Part shown: piece after piece, positions 12,801-27,800 of the stretch
How the letters are laid out: every line of letters begins with the position of its first letter
Numbering within the stretch: the first letter of the stretch is position 1
Source of the DNA: Lepeophtheirus salmonis
Lineage: Eukaryota; Arthropoda; Copepoda; Siphonostomatoida; Caligidae
Assembly (NCBI RefSeq): GCF_016086655.4
Contig: NC_052135.2
Coordinates: forward strand, 47,665,671 to 47,729,670
Direction of reading: 5' to 3'
Length of the DNA: 64,000 bases
Notes under the pieces: model-generated
Seen by the model: the letters and a program-made list of their open reading frames with translations, nothing else
What the model was told of the DNA's origin: nothing
The model's database searches: none
Translations under genes and position numbers: made by a program

Positions 12801-15800
12801 TGATTATTTTTGAATCATGAAAATATTTTAAGTAAATATGAATTATTTGAATCTGTTCCTATTTAAATTTAAAGTCAAATTTCACAAAGCAGTTTATTAA
12901 ATTATAAAATAGTAAATTCAAAATAAAGTATTCAGGCTCTTCTATGTTATACGTATTAAAAATTGGCGTCCTTTACCCATTTTCATATAAACTTGAGTCC
13001 TCTCAAAACTTTTGTAACTCCCCTGCCAAAAAAAAAAAAAAAAGATTTTGTGTTATAGCAAGTAAACAAAAAAAAACAATAATCAATATTTCATTTAAAA
13101 TTGAGAAGTTAGTTCTAGAAGGTCCAGTTATCAGCTACAATATTGATTAGAAGTTATTTGTAAGCTAAAATTTATATTAGATGGATAGGCATTTAAAAAA
13201 AAATCTACGATAGACAGTTAAATTATTTAAAAAGAGAATGAAAAGGTACCCAAATATAAGGAAACAGTGGAACTTTAAAATATTATCAACATCTTATGGC
13301 TTATACTCTCTATAAAACAATAAAAAAATCATCTGAGAAACATAACTAGATCTTTAAAAACAAAGCTCTCGTTTTAAAATGAAGCCTTAATTATTTACGC
13401 ATGAAATAAGTTATCCCGTCGTAAAAGCAAATAAAAGCCAGGGTACTATTTCTTTTCTATCAAAGTTCTTAAATTTAGTCGTATATAGTATAAAATTACA
13501 CTTTGAAATTACCATACAATTTTACAAAATAATCAAACAAATTTTATATATATTATTATTTTTTTTAATTTGTATAAGTTTTGATACACATTTTTATTTA
13601 TTTCCCTTAATTCTACTACCATCAAATACCAATAAACATCATTTTATTTAAAAAAAGATACGATAAATATACTATTGTGAATGATATGAAAATTAAAATC
13701 CAAATTTTTTGCCATCTTGTGTCAAGAGATGGGATGTGTGAGTATTGACCAAGTTTTTTATCAGAAATAGTTGTACAGGAACACACTTTGAATAGTAATT
13801 GTACTAATTGTATCTTTTGACGCAAAGTCTATAAGAAATGTGCTTCTTCCAGGGAACTAAAAAAATATGGTAATGCAAGACACATACGTTAAGTGTAGTT
13901 TATATTTTAAAAAGACCATCATATTTTTATGAAATTGTTTAAAAAATAGTTACATATTCAAAAATAAGATGATATGAGTCCTAAAGTTTACATTTTCATA
14001 TTTGTTTAGTAGCTTTTCTGTTAGTTGAAAATATTGTGTACCTTTTTTTTCATAATTTAAAGACTCTAAGATGTGTTCAATGATTTGCAATTTCCCTGTT
14101 TCATCAAAGTTATTGGTTTTTCTTTTTGTTCAACAACAATGACTTTAACTAAGGTTAAATTTTGTTGGTTATATTTAATAAAACAGAGAGGCTGCAAATC
14201 ATTAATTACATCTTATGACCTTTAATTATTAAAGGTAAGGTTTACAATATTTTTAACTGGTAGACCGAATATAAAAAAATTGGACAGTTAAATATACATG
14301 AAGCTGAGAAAAAATAACTAATAAATATGGAAATTCTTTACCTTTGAGCGATAACCCTTGGGGGTGGAACGGTGTACGACTGGAGGGAATGGATATCAAC
14401 AACATATACTCTGACTGTTGGATTCGTTGCACCTGCTTTGGGATAGCGGATAAATGTACTTTTTAAATCCATTGGATCATAAGATGGAAGACTGATCTCT
14501 TCCACATTTGTATCGTTGAATTGGACATAACAAAGGCGAGATCCGTCAGATGAAAACCATACTGCTTTATTACTACCAAAGACCTCCTCTGAATTGAGAA
14601 AAATATTTATACATTAAAGTGTTCCACAACATTAAAAGTAATTAAAAATAATAACCCGACCCCTAGTTCATTTTAGCCAAACAAATATCATTTTTTTGCA
14701 TCCCTAGATCAAGGATAATAGGTTCCCTAAAATAGTATACGAGTATCACAGATTTAAAAATTGCTTGAGTTAATTGAACTGTTACGCAGTTTCCAGGTAA
14801 ATATGAAAAAGATATTTGCATGTGTATGACGCTGCGTAACAGTCTTCAGTTCTATTTATTCAACTGATATTTAAAGAAGTGGGACTTGGATAGCCTCCCA
14901 AACTGCTCACAATGATTATTTTCCTATGTACAATTGTCCAACCTTGAACCAGAAATAACTTGTTGGTATTTTTATGTAATTAAAATGGAAATTACTTTTT
15001 GTAATACCATCACAATAAATAAAATAAAATAAACTGAATCTCCTTTCTACAAATTTTAATACAAGGCCTATAATTGACTTAAATATGTTTATTAATAGTA
15101 GCTGCATGCATATATCAAATAAACATTAAATTGGAATTTACTCTTTTGCTTGATTTTTCTTCAAGAAGGTTTTTATGTTGACGCAATATATATGTATCAT
15201 CGACTAAAAAAAAAATTAGTAAGTATCTAATCTGCCGCTTTGGTAATAAGCCTAAATTTATAGCCTTAATTTGAGTCATGATTTATTAGGCTACGAAATA
15301 CGTATAAATATTATAAACAAGAAGAAAATTATGTATACTATAACACGTACTGATGTAAATATTACCTTTTCATATACGGATAAGTAGTTATACTTTATAA
15401 GATTATAAAAACCTAATCAAACATTTTTCATCGCTTAACTAATTTTTTTACCTTCATAAATCCAATCTGGAATTCCATTAAAAATAATGCCTATTCTCCC
15501 ATTAGTTGTAATTGGATAAACATGAGGATCTTTTGCGGATTTCTTATAGTATAAATTATTTCCATAAACAAATATATAAGCATTCCCGACGGTGGACCAC
15601 TCAACATACTGAAGAAAGGGAACTTCTTGTTTGGAAAAAGCACCAGACTTCTTTGTTTCGAGTTCTTCATCTTCAGGAGTTTCAATAATAGGAAATTCCT
15701 TCCTACAAAAGGAAAATATACATAAGTATATATCAACAAATTAAAATGAAAACAAGTTTAGAAATGCAATATGATTATAATTAAGTTACTTCATCATTCA

Positions 15801-18800
15801 AAGCAACAACAACTTTCTTTTGATAAAATACTTGCTTAAATGCAAACAAGCAAAGCATTAACATGGAAAAAACATCAACATGATTCAAATCTCGATAAAT
15901 ATATTTCTACATTCAAGATGTTTATACATTACACATTATCCCTATGTTTCCTTACTCCAAAGAGGTAAAGTCAACTGGCTCACATCCTTTATATTTTATC
16001 TATTGGTTAAAGAGTGATTTCATGAAGGTTGTCTAGTTATTTATTATTAAACCATAAAACCATCAAAGCTTCTAGCGGAGAAAATAAGTATACTCATAAG
16101 TACCTCAGTCTGGGGAAAAATTCGTCCTTCCACTTGGCTTATACGTAGCTCAGTCATGCTAAGGAGTTCCTTTTACTAGTAAAATGGGAAGGCATTTGAA
16201 TGCCGAAAGAAGTATAAACAGAGAAAAAGATTGGGAAAAGAGAAAATTCTAGAATGTGTAAAAAATACGCCTATGAGGATGTCAGGAGAATATGAATAAT
16301 ATTGGCCGATCTATTTCAATTTAAATGCCTCCTTTTTATGGCCATTTTCTATCTGCTTTTTTTTTTGTATGATACTTAAATAAAATATAATTATCAAGAA
16401 AGAGTGCTCCAGTCCCACTTTTTGAACGCCCCTGGATAATGAAAAGGGATTTTAAAAATATAAATGCCATTGGATTCAATAATTTATTCATCTCAGATCT
16501 CCTAGATGCTGGAGTCGATGTGATAGCGATTACAGATATTATTAAGTGTTCTAGGAGACTGGTTTTTTTATTTGGCCAAGATGGAAAAAATGGAAAAGTC
16601 CTCTCCAGGATCTCAGAAAGCGGAGATCATAATATAAAAAATGATTTAAAGTTCTTGTTAAGTTCGGAGAATGAAGATTTTCATATTTGCTCAATTCTAC
16701 AACTTCTGGAACTGCCGCTGGCCTGTGAAAAAAAAAAGGTACACCAGGCTTACCACATCAAATATTCGCCCCAAACAATCAGCCTTATTGTTGTGGCCTC
16801 TGATGGAAAGAGAATGCATCCTTTCTTTTCAAGGCTGGACAGAAAATCGCCCATGAGGCATACTATAAGGTGCTTAGGTACACCATCTGGCCATGACTGA
16901 AGACCAACTACCCGGAGGGTAAGAAACATATTGACTAAAGACGGTGCCCCCTATCACACTACCGCCAATTGCAAAAAGGTATGTGTAGATAACATGGCTT
17001 GCTTCTGGTCCAAAGTGATATGGCCGCATATATCACCAGATTGGAACCAACTGGTCCTTTCTATATGCAGCACTTTGGAGAGGGAAACCAATTGGACCCC
17101 ACACACAAATGTGGGCTCACTGAAGTCCTCCATAGTGGCTGCATGAGACAACTTGTCAGAGGAGTTTGTCAACAACTCTTGTATGACATTCAGGCGACGT
17201 GTAAAGGCTGTCATTGATAATGAAGGTGGCCATATTGAGAGAAACAAGTTTGTAAAAACCTTGTTTAAATGTTTTTTTAACATTTTTTTTTGCCTACTAT
17301 ATATAAAATTATTGATGTATTTCTAAACCAACCCTCGAGTCCACGTTTTACTGTTCCACCCTGAATATTTTCAATTATATATAAAATAGCGTATACATAT
17401 TGTTGACGAGTCAGATAAATTCCCCTTGCAACCAAATCTTTACAAAAAATAGCGAAGCACTCATGTTGGCTTGATAATATTTCCTTGACTACGATCAAAC
17501 TTTTTCACGGCTAAATTTCACATTTGAAATACGGAAGATGACATTATTTTAGGCTGCGTTGTTAGATATAAACTGAGATGGGCAAAAAAGTAGAGAAAAT
17601 CAATATTTTTAAGTAAGTTCTTGATAATTTTACACGATAGTATTCAGTTTTGTTTTATTTTGTTTCTTGTAGAATTTGCTACATGTGAATATTCAAAGCC
17701 TTTTTATACTTATATTTAAGGTTCGAACTTTATTTTTATTCTTTTCCTTTTAAACATCCCTTCCCTTATATAAAGTGAGTTTCTTAGATTACTTCTAGCC
17801 TCAACTAAGATCACAACTTTCACTAAGATGCCATAGCTCAATGGTTACTTTTGAAATAGACTTATGATCTTTTATCGGTTACTCCTTACATATTCGTTTT
17901 TATAAACATTATTACTTCATTATTTCTTTAATGTTTTCTTTTCTTCTTCTAATCTATAGCTGAGATACAACAGTAAATACTAAAAGTAAAGTTCGAACCT
18001 ATAAAATAAAATATACAAAGTTGCGAATATAACACGAGTAAAAATTATCAGCTACATGTGTCAACATATTTTTCTCGAAAATAAAAGTTCTTGCTGTCCT
18101 TTGGTGTAAATTAAAAAAAAACAATAAACATGCTAAAATAAATAAATATTAGATTGTATTCAAACATACTAATAATAGTTTCTCTGCCTTAATAATACTT
18201 TTAATGTAGAAGGTTCTTCTCCATATAGTAGTATTTCATTTTCTACCCTTTCCCCAAATAAAATATATAGTAGGCAGCTTATGTTAAACAGGGTTTTCAT
18301 ACAGTAATACAATAAGCCTCGCTCCACCTTTCTACTTTTTCCTTTTCTAATCTGTAGACAATGTTTTTCTTTACAAATGTTTCATCCCAAAAATATAAAT
18401 GTATATGCATATGTTTACATATATATTGCTAGGATATTTTAAATTCATAATCCTACCAACATGAGGGAAATCCCTTCATAGCTTTTCTTTTCAAGTCATG
18501 ACTTCATACCTCCTTTATCTCCTTCCCTTTCATAGGTAATGCTTTTTTATATGATTTTGATTATTATCTTGTTCTATAACATATCTATCAAATAAGATGT
18601 ACCCATGTACGTATTACTCATTTATGTATTTAGATAAAACAATGAAATTCATTATATTTTATCTAATATTATGTATAATATGTTGTACGCACTATAAATA
18701 CATAGATATATAAGTAGATGTTTGGTCTGCTACTCGGATAATACAGCTCAAGTTTCTTCTTGATAAATGTTATGAATATAAATATGTACATATTTTGTAA

Positions 18801-21800
18801 AAATATATATAAATGCTGCAATAATTTTTATCTTTTAGATACATTAAATAGAGTATTATATGTTAGTGGAGATACAGTTGGAATGCACTAAAATAAGGGG
18901 TCTCAATCAGTGTGCAACAGAGTGGCAGTGGTATTATTCTTTTTTTGTAAAGGTAAGTTGACAAATTACTTCCCAGAAGATGCACGAGATGCTTTAATTT
19001 TTTTTTCTTTTCATGTGTTCACTACGTCTAAACGAAGTTTTGGAGCCATAATATTTTTTTATCATCCTAAAATAGTTTATTCTACCTTAGCCACAGATTG
19101 CTTAACATATTAAGTAATTCATCTCTTAGAGCACAGTGGAATAATTTTTGAACTCACCAACTTTATTTTTACTTGGTCAAACAAGTACTCCAACATTCAA
19201 ATGTTTGAACCGTTTCCAAGGATGTAAAGACGGTTAGAACCCATCAATTATATAAGATTTGAAATATAATTCAATAAAAATATGATAATATAAATAAAAA
19301 GTAAATCCAGGTTGTTATATTAAATTTATATTTTCACACAGAAAATTATTTTCCTTGGGAATTACAATCTCATTTGTTGGATTTAGTTATCGTAGGCAAA
19401 AAAAAATTATTGTCCGTCTAAAAAAGTTGTGTTTCTGATGTAAATACATTTAACATAAATGTTAAAAAAGAAGAAAATTGACATCTTTGTCTCTACTTTC
19501 TAGATAATTCTATTTCAATTGTTGTATACGAAGGACATTTAAGTATCTTATTATTTAAACACCACTTTCCTACGGACCTTGATAAAAATCCAATATACAA
19601 TACAAAAAAGATCAACGCTAGTATATGAAAAATTATCCTATGAAATAAGTTTGTTCAAAATTTTAGAAAATTGGACAACATTATTAAAAAAGCTATATCA
19701 TATCCAAAAATAGTTTTATACCTGAAACCCTTTTTTGATATCTTATGGAAAAAGACGTGAACTATTGTTATATTTCTACACAAGAATTGACATCAAATTG
19801 ACATCTTTGGTGTTCATTTCAGTGATATACTTATTTAATATGTAGTTTGTCAATGCTAAAGCAATCTCGAACAATTTCTCCCAAAATTGAGTTTAAATTT
19901 GCCCTCATAAACTAACCATTTCTATTTTTGTTTATATAGATTAATCCATTGAAAACATTTCAAACCCTACTTTTATAAATAAAGAAACATAATTTATTAT
20001 TTTCCTTTTTAAATGCCAAATTGAAGTTACATCAAGTTAAATCAAATGAATGTCTTAAACTGTAGTAACCGTTATTGGGTATGTCATCATATCCTAGAAA
20101 TTTTAATATAAAGTCTATAAATTACCAACCTATGCTATATTATATCTCAAATTTATTTCTTGATTATATAACATACGCCCAACGTCTGTTGACAATTTTA
20201 GCTTTTTTCCATTGTTAGTTAGTTTTTAATTAATTTACTTTGGTGTGATCTCCAATTTCCTACTATTAAAAAAAGGAGGAAAAAGTCAATTTAGCGTAAA
20301 ATTATTAAAAAAAAAAAGTTGTTAAAGATTTTTTATTCTTTTCAGATAGTTATTTTTTACAAAGTGCTGAATTTTGAAGAATAAATAATCGTTCGAAAGT
20401 TTTAAAGAATTTCCTTCTAAATTGGTTTTTCTTTCCATTTTTTCCCAATAATAGAAATGCGGTAAGTACACCAAAGACGTCTAACCTTATTATCTGTTAT
20501 AGACTAATTAACAATGCAAGAGTTGTGCTCATGTGTAACAACATCAAAGAATAATAAATTTATTAATCGAATGACGATAAAATTCGTGATTAAAAATTAT
20601 TAGCTTCTTTTTAAACAGACTTCGTATGTGTTTCGAGTGTGTCTCTTGATTCAACTTTCCCGGTCTCCCCTGACGTAGATATATAGTTATTGCCCTGCTT
20701 TCTAAAGTGCATAGATGAGTAGAATAAGCTATATATAACTACGATTCAAAACCAATAAGAATAAATGAAAATGAAAACTGTGACACACTTCTTGCATTTA
20801 TATTGTTAGAACAAAACACTGGAAACAATATTGTTTTTTTCTTCTTTCGTATAACATAAATAAATTACTCACTTAATCACACAATATGTAGACACATATT
20901 GTGCATAAATAAAGTCATTATTTTATCAGAACAAAGGATGAAGTAAGTCAAACATGAATAAATAACAAAAAAAACTAATTTGACAGGAATCTAGCCATTT
21001 CACAAACTACATTTTTATCTTATTCTTCATTTCATGTTTATATCAAATCTCTAACTTTGCTGACTTTCTATTCTTCAAACTATCTTTTAATCAATTTTAA
21101 TTGTAAGAAAATTATCAAATGATATTTATACTTAAATGATGTGAGCTATAACTTCTATAAATCTTAAAAAAATGATTACACTCTTTCTAGTACGTTAAAT
21201 AGTATATAAAAACTCAAAACGATTGGAACACACTATTTCACTAAAAAAAAAAGGATTATATATTACAATACTGGGGATTAAATTAACTGAAAATAAATCA
21301 GAGGACTCACGTGGGAATCGATGAAATATTCAAAAACTCGTAATTCTACACAAAGACTTGAAACTTTACTTAGACGTGCAGTATAAGGACTTTTTTCACT
21401 CTCTGCACTAATATTAACTTATATAAACAATAATATCTAAATCAAGTAATGGTGGGTCTTTTTTAAAACTATGAAAGTGAAATACTTACGTAGGCACCAA
21501 AATTGATAACACATATTTCATAGAGATTGAATACAAAAAATTATTAATAGTACGGATACTATAAAATTGCGAAAAAATGACTAGAATTTAAAAAATTTGT
21601 TTTAGAAATTGAAAAAAAAAAATTATATTTTTTATTGTTTTATGATTAATTCGTTTTATTTATGTTAAAATACTAAAGAAATATTTTTAAATATAGCATT
21701 ATTACTATTGAAATTAAATGTCAATTAATTTGGAGTATATTATAATTTGATGTGATTACTGGTATGTCTTTGCATGAACATATTCTACCTAAGTAGAATG

Positions 21801-24800
21801 GAAAGCCTAGTCAAAATTGCAAGAATTGACTAAATGGTTAATATGAACTCCGCATAAGAGTAATTTTTTGTCATAAATACATTTCTTATTCCACAAACAT
21901 CATCACATAAGAGCAAAATTGATATAAATTATTAAACTGTACGATAAATATTTTATTCTTAGAGAATTTCTCGGATATGTTAAAAAACTTATGGAAAATC
22001 CCTGTAGAAAAACTGTATTATAGAGGCTCTTAAAATGTAATTGAAATAATTTTGAGTTTTGTTGAAATGAATAAGCACTGGCACAAATACAATTTTGTGG
22101 TCTTTTTTAAAGTGCTGATTTGTTTCTTATAATTAATTAGCTAATAAATGCTATATATTTTTCATAATGGTCATTTTTATGTAGTGTGGTATATTGTAAA
22201 AATAGATCTCCAGGTTATTTAATAAATGGTGAGATATGAGGTACTGAAGTATAATTTATTGCATTTACCTTATCAATATGAGAAAAGTATTTTGCTCTTT
22301 AGTTAAAATAAGTGCACGCCAAAAAAAGATATCGTTATATACTCATTTCTAGTGCTGTAATTCCTTTCAATTTTTTTGCTGCCCCGGTTTTTTGAAATTG
22401 CAGTTAGCAGTTGTCATTATTATATAACTCCTGAGTATTGAACATCCTTTCTCAAATATATTCAAAACCTGATTGAACATTAGTGTGTTCTCATAAAAAA
22501 CGATGCCTTATCCCTGCAGATTTTTTACGGAGCTATAATTGTAATTTTTGTTGGACTTAAAGAAGATTTGAGGATCGATATGGGAGTAATTCTTGCCAAT
22601 TTTTTTGTTTTTTTTTGTTCTCCACATACTCCCTGGTGACAGCTTATTGAAGCTGATCTCCTACAACACATTCTTCAAATTGGTAAAGTTACCATGTTGA
22701 TTTTCGGTTTCTTTTTTTAACATGACCCTTTGTCTGTAGAATTATATTCTCGGAAGGGGGGCTATTTACAAAAATCCATAGATTAAAATTTTTTGGAAAA
22801 AAAATTCAAGAGTCCATAGCTCTTCGCAAAAAATTGAATATATACAAGATTTTCATCACTACTCGTTTCAGTGTTCTCGTGGTATCTCCAAAACAGGTAA
22901 ATAAGGAGTTTTTTCATTTCCCTTTAATTTATGCTGTTGTTGTTGATTTTTTGTGTATCCGTTCTTTTCCTTGAGTCCTTTTGTACCATCTATTATTTTT
23001 CTTTCTATGGTTAAACTCAACTCTATGTCAACATTAACCGTAACCCGAGTGATAAGCATATCACTTGTTGTACAATATCTCCCTTTAGTATAGGGAGATC
23101 ATAAATATGATAATTATTTTATATTCAGTTTTGTCATAATAGTCGTATTTGAAAATCTTGATTTTTTATTAGGTCGTATACTGTCCAGAGATGAGAAAAA
23201 ATCCTTACACTGCAATTTTGAATAACAAGTCCTTGAATATTTTAATTAAGCCCAGTTTAAGTCCTCAGATTTATTTCGAACTTATTTCAATTCTATAATT
23301 ATTGATAGGGTTCATAGTGTCAAGGCTTTTCTTAAATTAAGTATAAAATAGCTATTAAATCCAAGTCAGGTTGCAAGTCTTTAAATGTGACATAAATATG
23401 GATTCATGCTCAAGTCAAGTCGCAATTCTAGAGTCCATGTTTCCACCTCTGATATTCATTGAAAATACTCTAAGCAAGAAAAGACAGTTGAAATAATAAT
23501 CAAACATAATTATAAATTGTGTTAACTTATTCACAAACCCTCCATCAATTCATAGAATAACAATGACTAGAGATGCCACTTTTGTAGAGAACACAGAGAA
23601 TAATATTGTAATTTTTCTCTACAAATATTGTATTTATAACAACGATGCTATATAAAAGATAAATATATTGTAGTAAATTCATATCAGAATTCAATATGAT
23701 AATGCTCTTTTACCATTGTTTTTCTCCTTTTTACTAACAACTTCTTTGGCAAACACTACTTTTTTATTACACATATATTTCTAATGTATTAATATTAATG
23801 GATTAAAGCCACTTTTTTATCGAATAAGAGTTGTTGCATAAAACTATGAATACATGAAGGTGTTAGATTTTTAGTTAGTCTGTTATTTATATAAGAATAC
23901 TTACCCGGTTTGAACTTCGTAAATTACATATTTGGCGAAGAATGAATGTCGAAAATTCTGCAAAAAAAATAATAATAATAGAAATATAAAAATGGTATAG
24001 TTTAAGTCAAGTGATTATATTACAATGGTTTTCTGACATTTATTTATTGGTAATGTTTTTTCTCATTTTTTTTAGCAATGATCGATCATCGATGATGATG
24101 TAACTGTCATCAAAAGGACACAGGGCTGTCAGCTTAAATAAATGTATTTATTTCATTTGGAAACAAATGTAGGAATAACACTCTTTTTCAACATGGTTTC
24201 CTTGTTCTTCTAAACATATAAACAGTTATAATAATTTTATTTATGAAATTATAAAATATGGAGATATGTATGTGAGCAAAATACTCCTTGATAATTTTAC
24301 CATAAGAAAAAATAATTTATTTATTGAATCAATCAAAGAGATTACCCTTTGATGTCTCATATAATAGAAATAGCGAAGTCACTATAATTTATATTTGATC
24401 CTTCTAAAAATGAATTGGATTTACGGATGAATGTTTAAAGGAACATATATTATGTTTATTGGAATTTAGAAAAAGATTTCCGTTCGACATACATCGCAAT
24501 TCAGTTTCTTTAATTTATATTTATAAAAATGGAAGTAAAAGGCAAAGTAATCAACAAATCAACTGTCATTTATTCCAACAAATCAAATGATAAGAATGGA
24601 CCTTGGTCATCCATATAAAGTTGATAGTTCGTCTAGCTTTTGCTGAATTCAAGACAATCGATAATTGATAAGTTAAGATTGTTCCGGCTAATTTGGGTAT
24701 ATAAAAATTAAAAATAGGTTTGTAAGTGTTGAATCAGGAACGGGATCAAGAAAAGGCTGTAGATTTTACATCCCAATTTTGTAACTCTTTTAGCCAATAT

Positions 24801-27800
24801 AATTGAGAAATTAGCGTAAATCGAGATGGATGTGGAAATATGGATGAGTAAGGGTTTCCACCTCCACTTGGAGAAATGAAATGCTACGGAAGGAGGATCA
24901 TTGAAATATCTGGTCTGAAGACTTGTATCTAATAATGATATTTATATATTTTCTCGATATTATTAATGCAATTCTAATAATTGGGACGTACGTTTGAATG
25001 TTGACGATGTAAACTTTGAAAATAGCCAACTACTACATATGTAGAATTATAAATTTTAACCACTTCCGGATGGTAAAAAAACAGTAACCAAAAATTTGCA
25101 TGCTAACTCTAACAATGTTTAGGAGGAAAGCTAATCAGCTGTCATGACGTTTTATGACATTACCTACAAGTAGCTATTCGAGGAAGTAAATAAACATATG
25201 TCCCACTCCTTATATAGAAAGATCACAGTATCTCAATTACGAATTCTACTCTGAGTACAAAAAGAACTTAAACTTACAACTAGAGTTGTACCTAAAACGT
25301 ATATAAGCCTTCTTATAGATGGTAATCTGAGCGGTATTTTTATTTTTCAAATATTTTATAATTATTCTTAAAATATTAAGGAGAGAACATCTAAGAACAA
25401 ACAGTTTGCTCATGAAAGAAACACGGATATTCTTCTAAACATTTTGAAAATTATCAGGATTATTATGGCATTTTTTGGTTTCAACTTTTAACGTATCCAC
25501 AGTTCATATAATTTACAACTCTATATATAACTCTGCAACTCAGTGTTACGAAGATATTTCATGAGCATACACATGTAATTACTTAATAGTTATTGTTAGA
25601 TATTGTTTCTTTAAGAATTAAGGAACTATGATAGCAGCTATGGAAAATGAGAATATACTTTTCAAATTGCCAAGTATACAAATTGCAAAGCTATTTAATA
25701 CTTAGAATTTACAATTATATATATTTATAGGAGAAAAAAACATAAAGTTGAGTTACTTTTCAACTAATATTTCTAGTAAATTTTTATTTAAAAAAATTAA
25801 TCTTCAAGGATTAGGGATAACAACATCACTGGCCTGACGATCCAAGGGTATGTTATTTTTCACTCGAGGTACTAAAAACATACTCCCTTGTCCAAACAGA
25901 CCACATAAAAATATAATCGATATCTTGACTGGTTAAGGATAAAATTATATAGAACCATCCTTCTGTGTGTTATGTGCGCATCCAGGTACTTCTTCGATCT
26001 TTTGCATGCTCGCTCGCTTTATATTTTTATCGGAGACAGCAATTGATTTCTGGATGTTGAACACACAGAGTGAAAAACATATTGTTAGAGATGTGAATAG
26101 TTTCTAAATTTTGCCCAACATAAATTAAATATATATATATATGTTGGCAATAGGAATATGAATGCTCATATAAATTATTCCTCCCTACTTTGAAAATTCT
26201 ACTAACGTATCAGCAAGCAAGAAGCTAATTTACACATCCATTTTGGACCATAAAAAGTCTGTTATCTCAGAAAAAGAGATATTAAATAAGCTTAATCTTT
26301 GTTTCAATGAGACCAACTTTTGTCAATGTTCAAATTATTCACAAAATTGGGTTTTTTCTTTTGATTTAACTCATCAGTAGTAGGATCCAGAAGACAAACT
26401 TGCTTTATTGATATATGTCATCAGATATGTCTTTTATTAAAGCTACCGTATTTTTAACTTATACTCTCATTTTTACATTCACTGCAATTTAAACAATGTG
26501 CCCATCCATTCATATTGTACACAAAACAGTGAGCAAAGAAAATGAGACTATGCCACAAGAGCAAATATCTGAAGATGATGATGAGGCTGTTCCCTCAGTA
26601 TCAACTAGCATTTTCTAATTTGCTAGAAAAATCCATTTTCTTGTTATTTTATGTTTCCGGTGTTAATTTGTATAAAAACATAATAAACAAAAGATTCCAG
26701 GTTAATTCCTTTTGGGCTACCGAAATCTGAGAAGTACCTGTCGGAAGGAAATTCGAAATTTTGCAAGCCCTGATGTGTATTTATAATGATATCCCAATTA
26801 TTAATATAAACTATACTATTGATTCTTCATCACACTTAAGGCCTAATTGTGCTTTAGAATGCGCATTCTATTAACAAGTAAGGGATTTATTATAAGATGC
26901 CATTGTTGGAGAGCACGATGAGAAGGCATATATACTATAGTATTACTGAATGAGGACCCTTGCAAACATCGCCTCCCTGTTGGATGACTTGGGAGGAAGA
27001 AAATGAATAATGGCTACACATACCTTAATCCTGTACATTTAAAACAATATTACTGCATGAAAAATATTATTTGTATATTTATACACATACATATTTATAT
27101 TATTATGCATGTTAAAAAGAATTTGCAGGAAAAAAAGGCGATAATTCTGCTTTCAGAAGAATATGTTAGTACCAAAATGATCTATTAAAAGTGAAAAAAA
27201 GAAAAACAAGCACCAGCCGTTTTTCCTTTACTAATAGATACACAGTATTTTTTCCCTACAAAAATCACATCTGTAACTATACTATATCTGTAGACTCTTA
27301 TTTATTATATGTATGAATTGAGATTATTTTATTGTTTGATCTCAGAAATTACAATAATGTAATTTTGTATTAAAATATACCCTATTGTTTTGTTTTTTAT
27401 GTAGTAAAAAAAGACAAAAGTACATATAAGAAGTTTGTCTAAATTCTCTACATATGATTATTTCCCTTTTCCATTTTTTCAGAAAAATAAAGTTTTTGTT
27501 GATATGTCTCTCCATATATTTCTCAAAACCATTTTCTCTGAAAAATAATGTGCAATTTAAAAATTTAAAGGCGTTTATTGAACATAATACATCCCTATTT
27601 GTTTAAATATTTAGTCTTTACTATGTATGTACTAACAGCTTGAAAGAATGAGCTATTTGATCTCATTTTTCTCTTACTGTAAGTATGTATACTTTAGTTA
27701 AATTATTCAATTCTACAGTCGTAACTAAGACAAAAGTATATGTTTTAAATTAAATTTATTACTTGACATATAAAACTACAAATTGCTTAGGTACGCAATT

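Larger units (their letters stand above)
8875..14341 (-). other. Intron 6 of the DPP-like gene (5.5 kb, between coding exons 6 and 7)
   Basis: It has donor GTAAAG at 14341 and acceptor TTTTCAG at 8875. It contains the piggyBac-like element (9870-11693) and an imperfect foldback repeat (14079-14202). The remaining AT-rich sequence, including 11700-14070, shows no gene. Several homopolymer A runs are present (8970s, 13030s). Confidence 0.8.
15703..23904 (-). other. Intron 4 of the DPP-like gene (8.2 kb, between coding exons 4 and 5)
   Basis: It has donor GTAAGT at 23904 and acceptor TTTTGTAG at 15703. It contains the transposase fossil at 16439-17280 and a dispersed repeat copy at about 22545-22710. 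From 17300 to 22500 I see only AT-rich sequence, poly-A/T runs and chance open frames. Confidence 0.8.

Noticed and set aside
16671..17217. Several overlapping open frames
   Set aside because: They are alternative frames of one frameshifted mariner fossil and are described there.
26542..26730. Open frame with a neighbouring acidic stretch (SEDDDEAVPS)
   Set aside because: An acidic piggyBac-like N-terminus came to mind, but no catalytic or end sequences follow.
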